64,000 nucleotides of DNA, taken from Fervidobacterium_A thailandense (GTDB lineage: Bacteria; Thermotogota; Thermotogae; Thermotogales; Fervidobacteriaceae). Positions 34,142-42,388 of the stretch are shown here, piece after piece. Position 1 is the stretch's first letter. Each line of letters begins with the position of its first letter. Under the pieces are notes generated by a model. The model saw only the letters and a list, made by a program, of their open reading frames with translations. It ran no database searches and had not been told where the DNA came from. The stretch lies in the NCBI RefSeq assembly GCF_041505935.1, contig NZ_CP140110.1. One strand, written 5' to 3'. A program made the position numbers and the translations under genes.

Positions 34142-34966
34142 TTATTTTCCCAGTATTCTCCTCTCAGCCGCCCTCACCACATGTTCCATGAGCACAACGG
34201 TGGTGACTTTCCCCACACCACCTGGTACAGGTGTCAGGTCGCACACCTCAGCAACGGATGGGTCGACATCGCCAACAATCTCGTTCTCCTCGACATTTAT
34301 TCCTACGTCGACGACCAACGCCCCCGGTTTGAAGTAGTCTTTCGTCAAATGCTTGGCCCTCCCGATCGCCACCACGACGATATCCGCTTCCCTCGTGATC
34401 GAAGGTATGTCCGGTGTTCTCGAGTGACAGATCGTAACCGTAGCGTCCACACCCTTCTGAGTAAGTAACATTGCCACAGGCTTTCCAACTGTCACACTCC
34501 GACCAACGACAACAACACGCTTCCCAGCGGGATTCGTGAAGTATTTGATAATCCTAACCACCGCCTCCGCTGTGCACGGTGCGAACGCAAACGCGTCGTA
34601 AAGGATGCTACCGAGACTGTGTGGATTACGTCCCTCGACATCCTTTTCCGGTGAAACCAGCGACGCAACTTCGAATTCCGAAACACCACTTGGTAGTGGA
34701 TGGGTAAGTAGTATCCCGTCGACGCTGACGTCAGTTGATAGCTTTGGAAGGATCTGCTTAAGTTCCGTGGCCTTAGGAACTTCGAAAACTGCGTACTCTA
34801 TCCCGAGCCTCTTGGCCATCTTCTCCTGGCTCTTTAGATAGCTCTGGGTGGATGGATCCGGTTGACACGTTACCACCGCCAGTTTTGGAGGCCTCGGTAA
34901 ATTCGAAACACGTGCTTTCACATCCTCAACAATCGATGCGTACAGTGGCTCGATGCTCACAAACAT
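34142..34966 (-). CDS. folD: Methylenetetrahydrofolate dehydrogenase (FolD), probably lacking cyclohydrolase activity
   Basis: 274 residues of the FolD fold: DPSTQSYLKSQEKMA (~42-56), THPLPSGV (~92-99), the NADP-binding VVVGRSVTVGKP (~153-164) and C-terminal TPVPGGVGKVTT (~241-252). In ordinary FolD the cyclohydrolase Lys lies in YxxxK; here the aligned residue is Gln (YLKSQ). The T. maritima protein, as remembered, has the same YLKSQ, so this seems to be a lineage trait giving a dehydrogenase-only enzyme. The ATG at 34966 follows GGGAGGAAAAAAT; an earlier in-frame start lacks a well-placed SD. Folate one-carbon supply fits with thyX two genes upstream. Confidence 0.92.
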   Translation of the reverse strand: MFVSIEPLYASIVEDVKARVSNLPRPPKLAVVTCQPDPSTQSYLKSQEKMAKRLGIEYAVFEVPKATELKQILPKLSTDVSVDGILLTHPLPSGVSEFEVASLVSPEKDVEGRNPHSLGSILYDAFAFAPCTAEAVVRIIKYFTNPAGKRVVVVGRSVTVGKPVAMLLTQKGVDATVTICHSRTPDIPSITREADIVVVAIGRAKHLTKDYFKPGALVVDVGINVEENEIVGDVDPSVAEVCDLTPVPGGVGKVTTVVLMEHVVRAAERRILGK

Positions 34967-35008
34967 ATTTTTTCCTCCCAATGTGCTTCTGTTTTGTCCG
35001 CATACCTT

Positions 35009-35368
35009 TTAACCTTGAAAGACGGGCTTCAGGCCAGCCTTGTAAAGTAGGCCACAGACCTCGTACATGCCCTTTTTAGTAACGCATAAAACAACACCCG
35101 AAAGCTCGGCTGCGGTCTTCGTTTCGGGCATTATGTCCCTGTTCCTCACGATGAGTACTACGGGAATTCCCACAACGCCAGCTGTTCTGACACATTGGGG
35201 TGTGGCAAGTCCTGTTACAAGCAAAGAACCTGGCTCCGAAAGAGCCAAGACGTCGCTCATCAAGTCCGAGGCTGCAACCTTCTCTATCTCTATGTCACCA
35301 ACGTCGTCCCTGTTGGCTCCGACCACGATTTCTCCTTCAACTAACTTGAGCACTTCAGCCAATTTCAC
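35009..35368 (-). CDS. DRTGG-domain protein
   Basis: 119 residues matching a stand-alone DRTGG domain (conserved VTGLATPQCVRTAGVVGIPVVLI..., key GIPVVLIVR and LCVTKKGMYEVCG). Such small proteins are common in Thermotogae and clostridia, often near redox or serine kinase genes; their biochemical role is not known. It starts with GTG overlapping the thyX stop by 4 bases (GTGA), so it is translationally coupled to thyX. Confidence 0.8.
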   Translation of the reverse strand: MKLAEVLKLVEGEIVVGANRDDVGDIEIEKVAASDLMSDVLALSEPGSLLVTGLATPQCVRTAGVVGIPVVLIVRNRDIMPETKTAAELSGVVLCVTKKGMYEVCGLLYKAGLKPVFQG

Positions 35369-36108
35369 AGGAGATCACCTCTGTAGTTGAATCTCACAAA
35401 TGCCTCGTAAGTCCACGGACATCTTTCCTTAAAAAACTCCGCGATGGCAAGAGCATAGCGCTGTATCTCCCACTGCGCGTGGGAGTCCGCCCTTAAATTT
35501 AAAAAGTTCATCAAACTGCGCGCGTTCACGGTCCAGTAGAATTGCGTGTACGTGGACAAAGGTAACACTATCCTGGCAAGCTCGCGGGCAACGCCGAGCT
35601 CGAGTAATTCTTTGTATATCCTGTAGAGGTTATCGAACGTCTCCGTCACTCGTTCCCTAACGAGGTTAAGTAGTTGTTCATCTTGTACCTCGACCGCTTT
35701 CTGTCGATTTTCAGGTACGTTCACCCTAACGTTTTCTGGTATGTAGAATTCCTCCTCCTTTATTTCCGTGTACCTCTGACTTATCTCGTTGAAAGAACCT
35801 ATGCGGTGTCTGAACCACTGCCTGGCAACAAAAATGGGTGCCTTAACGTGGAAGGTAAAGACGATGTGTTCGAAAGGAGTCTCATGCTTGTGCTCCATCA
35901 GATACATTATCAAGGCCTTATCGCGCTCTGGAGTCTTCAATCCCTGACCATAAGAAACGCGCGCGGCCCGAACGGCCGTGTAATCATCCCCCATGACATC
36001 CACCAGTCTTACAAACCCTTTGTCGAGAACTTTAATTTCCTTAACTCCCTCGTCGACTCGCGTCACGTGATTTGCGTCTTTTTTCAGTCCTGCGTTTTGT
36101 GTTTCCAA
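35365..36108 (-). CDS. thyX: Flavin-dependent thymidylate synthase ThyX
   Basis: 247 residues. It makes dTMP from dUMP with methylene-tetrahydrofolate, using FAD. The signature RHR-x7-S is present (RHRIGSFNEISQRY, ~92-105), as are HETPFEHIVFTFHVKAPIFVARQWF upstream (key HETPFEH) and the C-terminal NARSLMNFLNLR. The start is taken as TTG at 36108 after GGAGGTGG; this makes it overlap the 3' end of rnhB by 68 bases. The N-terminal ~20 residues (ETQNAGLKKDANHVTR) are an extension compared with the T. maritima enzyme, which starts near KEIKVLDKGF, so a downstream non-ATG start remains possible. Confidence 0.94.
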   Translation of the reverse strand: METQNAGLKKDANHVTRVDEGVKEIKVLDKGFVRLVDVMGDDYTAVRAARVSYGQGLKTPERDKALIMYLMEHKHETPFEHIVFTFHVKAPIFVARQWFRHRIGSFNEISQRYTEIKEEEFYIPENVRVNVPENRQKAVEVQDEQLLNLVRERVTETFDNLYRIYKELLELGVARELARIVLPLSTYTQFYWTVNARSLMNFLNLRADSHAQWEIQRYALAIAEFFKERCPWTYEAFVRFNYRGDLL

Positions 36109-36772
36109 AGAGGTCCACCTCCAAGAGTGCGACTAATTTGTTGTACCTACTGAGGGATATATCCCCCATCTCGAGCCACCCGTTCAGCTTCTCCAACGTG
36201 AGCAACCGGAGGACTGGTTCGAAAATTAGCCTGTGAAACGGTGTCGGACCGTACTTTTCAAGTGCTTCTATGTGTTCTTTCGTGGGATAGCCTTTATGTT
36301 GTCGCAAGCCGTATTGTGGGAATTTTTCGTGAAACTCGTACATTAACCTGTCCCTGTAAACTTTCGCAACAATTGAAGCTGCGGCCACTTGGTATATCTT
36401 TGCATCGCCTTTGACCACACACGTGGCTGGGTAATTCAACTTTAGATGTTTTCCATCTACCAGAACTTTACCAATTTGCACCTTTTCGGCCAACGAATCC
36501 AGCGCACGGTTCATCGCCAGTTCCGTAGCGTGGAATATGTTAAGTAAGTCCACCTCTTCCGGAGTCGCGATACCAATGCCACAGATTGCCCTTGATACGA
36601 TTATTTCGTACAACTCCTCGCGTTTCTCCTCGTCAAGCACCTTACTATCACTAATACCCTCGATCACTTCCCCCTCCGGGAAATAAACCGCCGCGGCCAC
36701 CACGGGACCAAACAAAGGTCCCCTTCCAGCCTCATCAACGCCTACGATCGAAAAATCGATCATCTCAAACAT
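36041..36772 (-). CDS. rnhB: Ribonuclease HII
   Basis: 243 residues. Conserved acidic active-site residues are visible: VGVDEAGRGPLFGPVVAAAV (Asp-Glu near ~12-13), the Asp in VLVDGKH (~105) and AAASIVAKVYRDR (~130-142). It removes RNA from RNA:DNA hybrids. The last ~45 residues after PVLRLL are basic (KRRTEKRRKSRDASRRGS) and run into thyX. The ATG at 36772 was chosen over a TTG at 36781 for its spacing from GGTGG. Confidence 0.93.
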   Translation of the reverse strand: MFEMIDFSIVGVDEAGRGPLFGPVVAAAVYFPEGEVIEGISDSKVLDEEKREELYEIIVSRAICGIGIATPEEVDLLNIFHATELAMNRALDSLAEKVQIGKVLVDGKHLKLNYPATCVVKGDAKIYQVAAASIVAKVYRDRLMYEFHEKFPQYGLRQHKGYPTKEHIEALEKYGPTPFHRLIFEPVLRLLTLEKLNGWLEMGDISLSRYNKLVALLEVDLFGNTKRRTEKRRKSRDASRRGS

Positions 36773-36821
36773 TCGCCGCAACCACCATCTTTACCTTCTC
36801 GTCGATTTTTCCAAAAACACT

Positions 36822-37289
36822 CTACTGTCTGATCGTCTTGTAGATGTTGTTCACATCTTGTACGAAACGTTCCACATTATCGCCGTTGACTATGATCAAC
36901 CAATTATCCTTATACCAAGCGTACAGGTCGCTTTTTTCGAGTCGAACCGTGAAGACACCGTAGTTTCCCATACTTATCTTAAAATACTTGAGTCGGAAAG
37001 GATTACCGTATTTTTTCGTCAGCGCGCCCCACCTTTCTTTTGCTTCCTCTTCCGATTCGTACTTGAAAACCAGGAGTATTCCATCAACGTCGGCGAAGGT
37101 TGCGTAACGTCCTTGCCCAAGCTCGATGCCACCGAAACCCTCGACGTGCCCCGAGTCTAATAGGTAGTATTTACCTGCCAAAACGTTAATAGCCGCATCC
37201 AGAGAGTAACTGGAAGGTGGCACCTCGGGAAAGAACGGAACCGCGCAGCCAGTCAGACTCAGAATCGCCAGTACCGAAAAGATTAACAT
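36822..37289 (-). CDS. Putative lipoprotein of unknown function
   Basis: 155 residues with a lipoprotein signal (MLIFSVLAILSLTGC, lipobox LTGC near residues 12-15). The mature part is a small alpha/beta domain (YATFADVDGILLVFKYESEEEAKERW, key DGILLVFKY; NYGVFTVRLEKSDLYAWYKDNWLIIVNGD) resembling proteins that bind or sense at the membrane, but no family was recognised. The ATG at 37289 follows AAGAGG at a normal distance; the frame is open further upstream (37337) without an SD. It lies 50 bases before rnhB. Confidence 0.7.
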   Translation of the reverse strand: MLIFSVLAILSLTGCAVPFFPEVPPSSYSLDAAINVLAGKYYLLDSGHVEGFGGIELGQGRYATFADVDGILLVFKYESEEEAKERWGALTKKYGNPFRLKYFKISMGNYGVFTVRLEKSDLYAWYKDNWLIIVNGDNVERFVQDVNNIYKTIRQ

Positions 37290-37376
37290 CAAACCTCTTA
37301 AATTTCCCTGTACACTCCTTCGATAAGTTGCGTGCACTGCCCAATCCCTCCACGCATCTGGACCTTAGACTGCCTC

Positions 37377-38024
37377 TCAGTAACTCAGTTTCAACAATAG
37401 AACCTCGAGAATGTCCGAAGCGTCCTCCGTTCGATCGACAATATCACCTATGTTGATTACCAACTCTTTGAGCTGCAATTTCTCCGCGAGTGGTAAATCC
37501 ATCTTGAAGATTTCCTCGAGCAATTGGTTTTCCACCAAATCTTCCTCATGTTCGTACCGCTCAACTTCGAGCACGTAGTGGTGAACCTCGTCGATGTTCT
37601 CAAAGAGCAGTTCCACCGATTTTGAAAACGCAACCGAAGCTTCAATCGCGCACTCGATTTGCGAAATTATTCCCGTTCTGAACTGAACGGGAATCTTAGG
37701 TTTTTGAAACCTAACGATCTTACTCACCGACTCGCACTTGTTGACCACTTTGTCGATCGACTCGGTTAGTGAATGAATCACTTCCCTTATGTCGGGCAGG
37801 AACAGTCCTTTGTATATCTCGGATATTATCCCCCGCCTCAACTCATCGGCCGAGCGCTCGACTTCCTTGATCCGGTCAAATAAACTTTCAAACTCCCCGC
37901 AGTTACCGTCGAAGTAACAATCAAAAAACTCCCTCAACGTCTGGGGAGCCTCTATGGATTTTTTTGTCAACGCGACAAGGTTTTTGATTACCTCCCGTTC
38001 CCTTTTCGCGAATGTGAAAGGCAT
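37377..38024 (-). CDS. PhoU-like DUF47 family protein
   Basis: 215 residues, all helical. Repeated acidic/His metal-binding patterns typical of PhoU/DUF47 proteins are visible (FDRIKEVERSADELRR, ~48-63; EVERYEHEEDLVENQLLEEI, ~152-171; NIGDIVDRTEDASDIL, ~192-207). In other bacteria this family usually sits beside a PiT phosphate transporter and modulates it; no transporter gene is adjacent here. Its promoter lies in the 30-base gap after rsmD, so it may be transcribed alone. Confidence 0.85.
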   Translation of the reverse strand: MPFTFAKREREVIKNLVALTKKSIEAPQTLREFFDCYFDGNCGEFESLFDRIKEVERSADELRRGIISEIYKGLFLPDIREVIHSLTESIDKVVNKCESVSKIVRFQKPKIPVQFRTGIISQIECAIEASVAFSKSVELLFENIDEVHHYVLEVERYEHEEDLVENQLLEEIFKMDLPLAEKLQLKELVINIGDIVDRTEDASDILEVLLLKLSY

Positions 38025-38041
38025 ATGACCACCTCGGAGTA

Positions 38042-38050
38042 ATTATACCA
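38042..38050 (-). promoter_or_regulatory. Extended -10 promoter for the DUF47 gene
   Basis: On the minus strand TGGTATAAT lies 18 bases before the start codon, so the mRNA leader would be only about 10 bases, just enough for its GAGGTGG SD. Confidence 0.5.
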
Positions 38051-38055
38051 CAAAA

Positions 38056-38592
38056 CTAAATTTTTTGGAGAAAAATCAAAAACGTGTCCCCGTAATCTTT
38101 TTCTTTTACAATTTTTAAACCCAGAACCTCGGTTTGGAACGGTTTCTCCCTCTTCGAGCACTGGACTATCAACAAAGTCTCCCTATGCATCACGTTCGTT
38201 ACACGACTCAAGATCTCTTGAACGAGCCCAAGTTCGTACGGAGGGTCTGTGTAGATCACGTCAAACCTTTCCGTGGTCAATTCCAGGAACCGTCTTGCAT
38301 CCATTTTTTTAGTGACGACTCTCTCGAGCACGTTGAGCTTGAGCGCGTTCCTCTTAACTGTAATGAGCGCACGCTCCGAAACATCTACGAACGTCACACG
38401 ACTCGCCCCGTTACTGAGCATCTCGAACCCCACTACCCCACTCCCACAGCACAAGTCCAGGCAACTTTTACCCTCAAAGTCGACCATACTCGAAAGACTC
38501 CGTCTGACGAGAGCCGGCGTGTACCTCGTTCTCGGATCGTTAACCGTTTCTATCACCTTTCCCCTGAGCACCCCAGTCTCAATCCTCAACAT
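38056..38592 (-). CDS. rsmD: 16S rRNA (guanine-966-N2) methyltransferase RsmD
   Basis: 178 residues of a Rossmann-fold methyltransferase. SAM-binding LDLCCGSGVVGFE (~44-56) and catalytic DPPYELG (~115-121) are clear, with the RsmD-type N-terminus (RYTPALVRRSLSSMV). It methylates m2G966 of 16S rRNA on the 30S subunit. It overlaps the 3' end of rsmI by 14 bases, placing two rRNA methyltransferases together. Confidence 0.9.
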   Translation of the reverse strand: MLRIETGVLRGKVIETVNDPRTRYTPALVRRSLSSMVDFEGKSCLDLCCGSGVVGFEMLSNGASRVTFVDVSERALITVKRNALKLNVLERVVTKKMDARRFLELTTERFDVIYTDPPYELGLVQEILSRVTNVMHRETLLIVQCSKREKPFQTEVLGLKIVKEKDYGDTFLIFLQKI

Positions 38593-39307
38593 CCGAGCTA
38601 CCCCGCTCTATCCTCAGTACCACAGTGATCTCACCCAACGGCTCTTTGAAATGCGTAAGAGCCTCAGAAACGGTACCACAGAACACCTCTTCGTGTAGTT
38701 TCGTAAGCTCCCGGGCAACACAGATCTGAACATCACCTAAGATCTGTAGAACGTCTTCCAATGTCTTTCTCAACCTCTCCGGACTTTCGAAAAAGACAAC
38801 GGTTTTCACCAGCTCGCAATCTTTCAATTTTCTAAGTAACCTTCTTCGCTTCTTGTCCCTCGGCATGAAGCCGATAAAGTAAAAGTGTGTACCGGACAGC
38901 CCACATGCTGCCACCGCACTGGTCAACGCACTTGGTCCAGGAATAACTTGTACTTTGATACCTTCTTCCCTGCACCTTCGAACAAGTCGCGCGCCTGGAT
39001 CAGAGATGACCGGCATCCCTGCATCCGAGACTTGCGCAACGGATTTTCCAGATTTCAGAATTTCGATAATTTCTTCGATTTTCTTTTCACTCGCATGTTC
39101 GTTAAAAGTCATCAACTTGGCGTCGATGTTGTAGGATTTCAAAAGCTTAGAAGTTCTCCTGGTATCTTCAGCCAACACAACATCGACCGTCCTCAAGATC
39201 TTCAAGGCCCTGATTGTCACGTCCATCAAGTTACCTATGGGTGTTCCCACAATATAAAACGTACCGGGCTCGGCAAAATTCCTCGTAGTCTCTAACCTCT
39301 CCTCCAT
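38579..39307 (-). CDS. rsmI: 16S rRNA (cytidine-1402-2'-O) methyltransferase RsmI
   Basis: 242 residues of the tetrapyrrole-methylase fold used by RsmI. Signature elements: YIVGTPIGNLMDVTIRAL (~18-35), LAEDTRRTSKLL (~44-55), SDAGMPVISDPG (~91-102) and VIPGPSALTSAV (~115-126). The ATG at 39307 follows GTGGAGGTTCGT; an in-frame GTG at 39319 overlaps that SD. It overlaps the previous gene (lipoyl/octanoyl transferase) by 16 bases. Confidence 0.93.
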   Translation of the reverse strand: MEERLETTRNFAEPGTFYIVGTPIGNLMDVTIRALKILRTVDVVLAEDTRRTSKLLKSYNIDAKLMTFNEHASEKKIEEIIEILKSGKSVAQVSDAGMPVISDPGARLVRRCREEGIKVQVIPGPSALTSAVAACGLSGTHFYFIGFMPRDKKRRRLLRKLKDCELVKTVVFFESPERLRKTLEDVLQILGDVQICVARELTKLHEEVFCGTVSEALTHFKEPLGEITVVLRIERGSSDVED

Positions 39308-40035
39308 ACGAACCTCCACGCACGCTCCCCAACCAGTGACCTAACCCTCTCCAACAGTTCTGGAGGAAGTGGCCTCGCGGGCCCGAACACTTTCTCAAAG
39401 CTTTCCTTGATCGAAGCCATAATTCCTTCCACCGGAACTTCCAAAACGTCGTAAAGTCCTATTAGAGGTATCTGCAAGCTTTTAGTAGATTTGAAGCAAT
39501 ACTTCACTTCCTTGTGTGGTTTCAATATGATCGAACCGTGCTGAAGAACGTACTCCCCGGTACGCGTTTGCGCACTGCCAACAACTTTCACACCGTTGAG
39601 AACTATCTCGTAAGAAGACGGAACTTGGAAGCAAACACTCGTAAGTGCCTTTCTCCGACCATCGATGATTTCGACGGGATAACCTTGCTCCCTGAGACCC
39701 TCAACGATCAATTCCGAGATGAGTTTGTACAACTCCAAGACACTCGTCCCAAAAAGCTCAGACGAGCGTGGTACCAAGACCGCGTACGTTATCTCGTCCC
39801 AATGGAGCACGGCCCGCCCACCGGACGGACGTCTCACCACATCGAAACCGTTGCTCCTCACATACTCCAAGTCCAAATCCGAGTCGTCTTGATGTTTTCC
39901 CAGCGAAAGCGTAGGTCTTTGCCAGGTGTAGAACCTCAACGTGACATCGTCCACCAGTTCTCCTAAAACACAATCCCAGGCCATGTTCTCGTGACCCGGG
40001 AGATCCAACGTTTCAACGTAGTACAGTTCGATCAC
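39292..40035 (-). CDS. LipM/LplA-family octanoyl or lipoyl transferase
   Basis: 247 residues. Family motifs are clear: RRPSGGRAVLHWDEITYAV (~67-85) and a Cys-containing SVCFQVPSSYEIVLNGVKVVGSAQ (key Cys ~134, Lys ~149). In LipM-type octanoyltransferases this Cys is the catalytic nucleophile, and in lipoate ligases the Lys binds lipoyl-AMP, so a thiol-transfer enzyme is favoured but ligase activity cannot be excluded. It makes lipoylated proteins such as glycine-cleavage H protein or 2-oxoacid dehydrogenases. It starts with GTG overlapping the transporter stop by 4 bases. Confidence 0.88.
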   Translation of the reverse strand: MIELYYVETLDLPGHENMAWDCVLGELVDDVTLRFYTWQRPTLSLGKHQDDSDLDLEYVRSNGFDVVRRPSGGRAVLHWDEITYAVLVPRSSELFGTSVLELYKLISELIVEGLREQGYPVEIIDGRRKALTSVCFQVPSSYEIVLNGVKVVGSAQTRTGEYVLQHGSIILKPHKEVKYCFKSTKSLQIPLIGLYDVLEVPVEGIMASIKESFEKVFGPARPLPPELLERVRSLVGERAWRFVWRRG

Positions 40036-40628
40036 CTTTCCTTGAGCCTTTTGGTTACGAGAAACACTGGATTAGCCACCAGAATTATTATAACTTTTAT
40101 TAAGTACTGTGACAATATCATCGGCACAAGCCCCTTGTACTCACCCAGAAACGCGACGAGCGTGAAAACCACCGTGTCCAGTAGCTGAGCAACCGCGACG
40201 GAGAAGAAGTTCAAAATTAGGGGATTCTTGAAGAACTTCAGGCTGAAAAGGTAAAAGTTCGCAAACTGTGAAACTCCGTAAGCAGAAACACTCGCGAGCG
40301 TAAACCTCCAGTTCGTCCCCAACAAAAGCTCGTAAGCCTTTCCACGGTCCACCGAAGCAGACGGCATGAACAAACCCAACAAGATGAGTAAACTTGCAAC
40401 GGTTTGGGCCAAAAAGCCCAGGTATACCAAAACCTTGGAATAATTACCATCGAGCACGTCGGTGAGCATGTTAACAAGGATGAAGGTGAATGTATAACTG
40501 ATGATTGAGGCTGGAAAAACGAACACACCTACCTTGACAATCTTTGCGGCCAGCACGTTCGAGATGACGATCCCGGTCACAAACAACGTGGTGAAGACCA
40601 TCAGCTTCTTCTCGCTACCACTCACCAT
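40032..40628 (-). CDS. VUT/YhhQ-family transporter, probably for a queuosine precursor
   Basis: A 198-residue membrane protein with about six segments. Its opening (TTLFVTGIVISNVLAAKIV) and PASIISYTFTFILVNMLTDVLDG (key TFILVNMLTDV) match the YhhQ/VUT family of 7-cyano-7-deazaguanine or related queuosine-precursor transporters. The ATG follows GGAGGGTGGAGG. It heads a four-gene overlapping run (lipoyl transferase, rsmI, rsmD). A -10 (TATAAT at 40685-40680) lies 52 bases upstream. Confidence 0.85.
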   Translation of the reverse strand: MVSGSEKKLMVFTTLFVTGIVISNVLAAKIVKVGVFVFPASIISYTFTFILVNMLTDVLDGNYSKVLVYLGFLAQTVASLLILLGLFMPSASVDRGKAYELLLGTNWRFTLASVSAYGVSQFANFYLFSLKFFKNPLILNFFSVAVAQLLDTVVFTLVAFLGEYKGLVPMILSQYLIKVIIILVANPVFLVTKRLKER

Positions 40629-40926
40629 CCTCCACCCTCCTGTACGATTCGTTTAGAGTCTTTAAAAACGAGCCTAAATATTATACTCGAACCATCTCCG
40701 CGAATTCGTTTGTTTTCGAGAAATGTATACCAAAAGTTACATAAGCTTAACCAAAAAAATTATAGATGGGTTATATAATATGTTTGCCTTACTGACACTG
40801 TATGCACATTTAAGTGTACATGTCAATATAACTGAACTTAGTGTGAGCATAATTTTGAACAAACAGGTTTTAAGCGGTCAAAGAGTTTGCGAGGTCTGAA
40901 AAAATCTTATGAGGGGAGGGATTAGC
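40629..40926. other. Intergenic region between divergent transporter and speD genes
   Basis: About 300 bases, A/T rich. On the minus strand TATAAT (40685-40680) is a -10 candidate for the transporter. On the plus strand TATAAT (40774-40779) is a candidate for speD, leaving a long leader of ~140 bases. The leader contains a short palindrome (TGTACATG around 40818). I see no recognisable riboswitch and no small coding frame with an SD. Confidence 0.5.
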
Positions 40927-41355
40927 ATGAAGAGCTTGGGTAGGCATATCATAGCAGAGTACTACGACTGTGACAAGAGGATACTGGACGACATCGACGC
41001 CATCGAGTTCCATATGAAACAGGCAGCGTACGAAACAGGTGCCACAATCGTTAATTCCTCGTTCCACCGGTTCCTCCCCTACGGAGTGAGCGGTGTCGTA
41101 ATCGTTAGTGAATCGCACTTGACGATCCACACTTGGCCGGAATACGGTTACGCAGCAGTGGACCTCTTCACCTGTGGTGACCACGTTGATCCGTGGAAGG
41201 CGTTTGCGTACCTGAAAAAGATATTCAAATCTCAGAGAGTACACGTTGTCGAACACCTGAGAGGAAAATACGACGAGGTTGGAATACCTGAGAACGCCCC
41301 TCACAAAGCCACCGTTGAAGAGTCGAAGAAGAAGGAGTACGCACAGAGCTTCTGA
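40927..41355 (+). CDS. speD: S-adenosylmethionine decarboxylase proenzyme
   Basis: A 142-residue prokaryotic-type AdoMetDC. The proenzyme self-cleaves between Glu and Ser in VSESHLTIHTWPEYGYAAVDLFTCG (key ESH, ~residues 61-63) to make the pyruvoyl group; the His and Cys (FTCG) involved in processing and catalysis are present. It supplies decarboxylated SAM for spermidine synthesis. The ATG at 40927 follows GAGGGGAGGGATTAGC. The stop lies 38 bases before speE. Confidence 0.95.
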   Translation: MKSLGRHIIAEYYDCDKRILDDIDAIEFHMKQAAYETGATIVNSSFHRFLPYGVSGVVIVSESHLTIHTWPEYGYAAVDLFTCGDHVDPWKAFAYLKKIFKSQRVHVVEHLRGKYDEVGIPENAPHKATVEESKKKEYAQSF

Positions 41356-41393
41356 GTCCAATACGGAAAATCATTCGGAAAGGGGGCAGGAGT

Positions 41394-42269
41394 ATGTCGG
41401 ATAAGGAACTCACACCAGGGCGCCATCTGATCTACATGGAATGGTATTCGCGTGACGTTGGTGGACTTTTCATGAAGATGAACAGGCACCTCTTTGCGGC
41501 AAAGAGCCCTTACCAGAGAATAGATATCTTCGAATCGGATTTTTACGGTAGGGTGTTTTCTCTGGATGGTATCACGATGACCACCGAACGCGACGAGTTC
41601 ATGTACCATGAAATGTTGGTGCACGTCCCGATGTTCATGCATCCAAATCCCAAAAAAGTTCTCGTAATCGGTGGTGGAGACGGAGGTAGCGTCAGGGAAG
41701 TTCTTAAACACCCAACTGTTGAAAAAGTTGTCATGTGCGAGATAGACGAGTTGGTAGTTAAAGCTGCGAAAGAGTACCTTCACTACACCGCAAACAAACT
41801 TGACGATCCGAGAGTAGAACTGGTTTTCGAGGACGGTTCAAAGTTCGTCAAGCAATTCAAAAACGAATTCGACGTCATCATCATCGATTCGACCGACCCA
41901 ACGGCCGGACAAGGTGGTCACCTGTTTACTTTGGAGTTCTACAAAGCCTGTAGCGAAGCGTTGAAGGAAGACGGTGTATTTTGCGCGCAAACTGAGGGAA
42001 TTTTCTACGACTACGAATGGGGCGCAACGGCTTACAGGAGGATCAAAGCCAACTTCCCGATTGCCAAGATGTACTTGGGATTCATGCCAACGTATCCGGG
42101 AGGTATGTGGTCTTACACGTTCGCGTCAAAAGCTGGACTCGATCCAGTTAAGGACTTCAACCCAGAGAAGGTACGCAATTTCAAGGAACCCCTGAGGTAC
42201 TACAACGAAGAGGTGCACGTTGCGGCATTTGCGCTTCCAACGTTCGTCAGGAAACTGATAGAAGACTGA
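41394..42269 (+). CDS. speE: Spermidine synthase
   Basis: A 291-residue aminopropyltransferase. It has an N-terminal beta domain (YQRIDIFESDFYGRVFSLDG), the SAM-binding GGGDGGSVREVLKH (~92-105) and the catalytic DSTDPTAGQ (~163-171). It transfers the aminopropyl group from decarboxylated SAM to putrescine or a longer polyamine. The substrate binding block differs little from the T. maritima enzyme, which also makes long or branched polyamines useful in hot environments. Co-transcribed with speD and ended by a long hairpin. Confidence 0.95.
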   Translation: MSDKELTPGRHLIYMEWYSRDVGGLFMKMNRHLFAAKSPYQRIDIFESDFYGRVFSLDGITMTTERDEFMYHEMLVHVPMFMHPNPKKVLVIGGGDGGSVREVLKHPTVEKVVMCEIDELVVKAAKEYLHYTANKLDDPRVELVFEDGSKFVKQFKNEFDVIIIDSTDPTAGQGGHLFTLEFYKACSEALKEDGVFCAQTEGIFYDYEWGATAYRRIKANFPIAKMYLGFMPTYPGGMWSYTFASKAGLDPVKDFNPEKVRNFKEPLRYYNEEVHVAAFALPTFVRKLIED

Positions 42270-42284
42270 AAATACGGGAAATGA

Positions 42285-42320
42285 AACGAAACGGCAGGTA
42301 CACCCTGCCGTTTCGTTGTT
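42285..42320 (+). terminator. Terminator of the speD-speE operon
   Basis: A perfect 14-bp stem (AACGAAACGGCAGG with CCTGCCGTTTCGTT) around TACAC, followed by a short GTT. It begins 16 bases after speE. Confidence 0.9.
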
Positions 42321-42388
42321 CACTGGCTCCTTGAAGCCCTCGAAGTTCAAGATAACGAGAGGATGGAATTGGTCCAGGAGGTGAACGG

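Noticed and set aside
35009..35368. DRTGG protein considered as a kinase regulator
   Set aside because: Only the single small domain is present and no Ser kinase or hydrogenase gene lies nearby, so no function was assigned.
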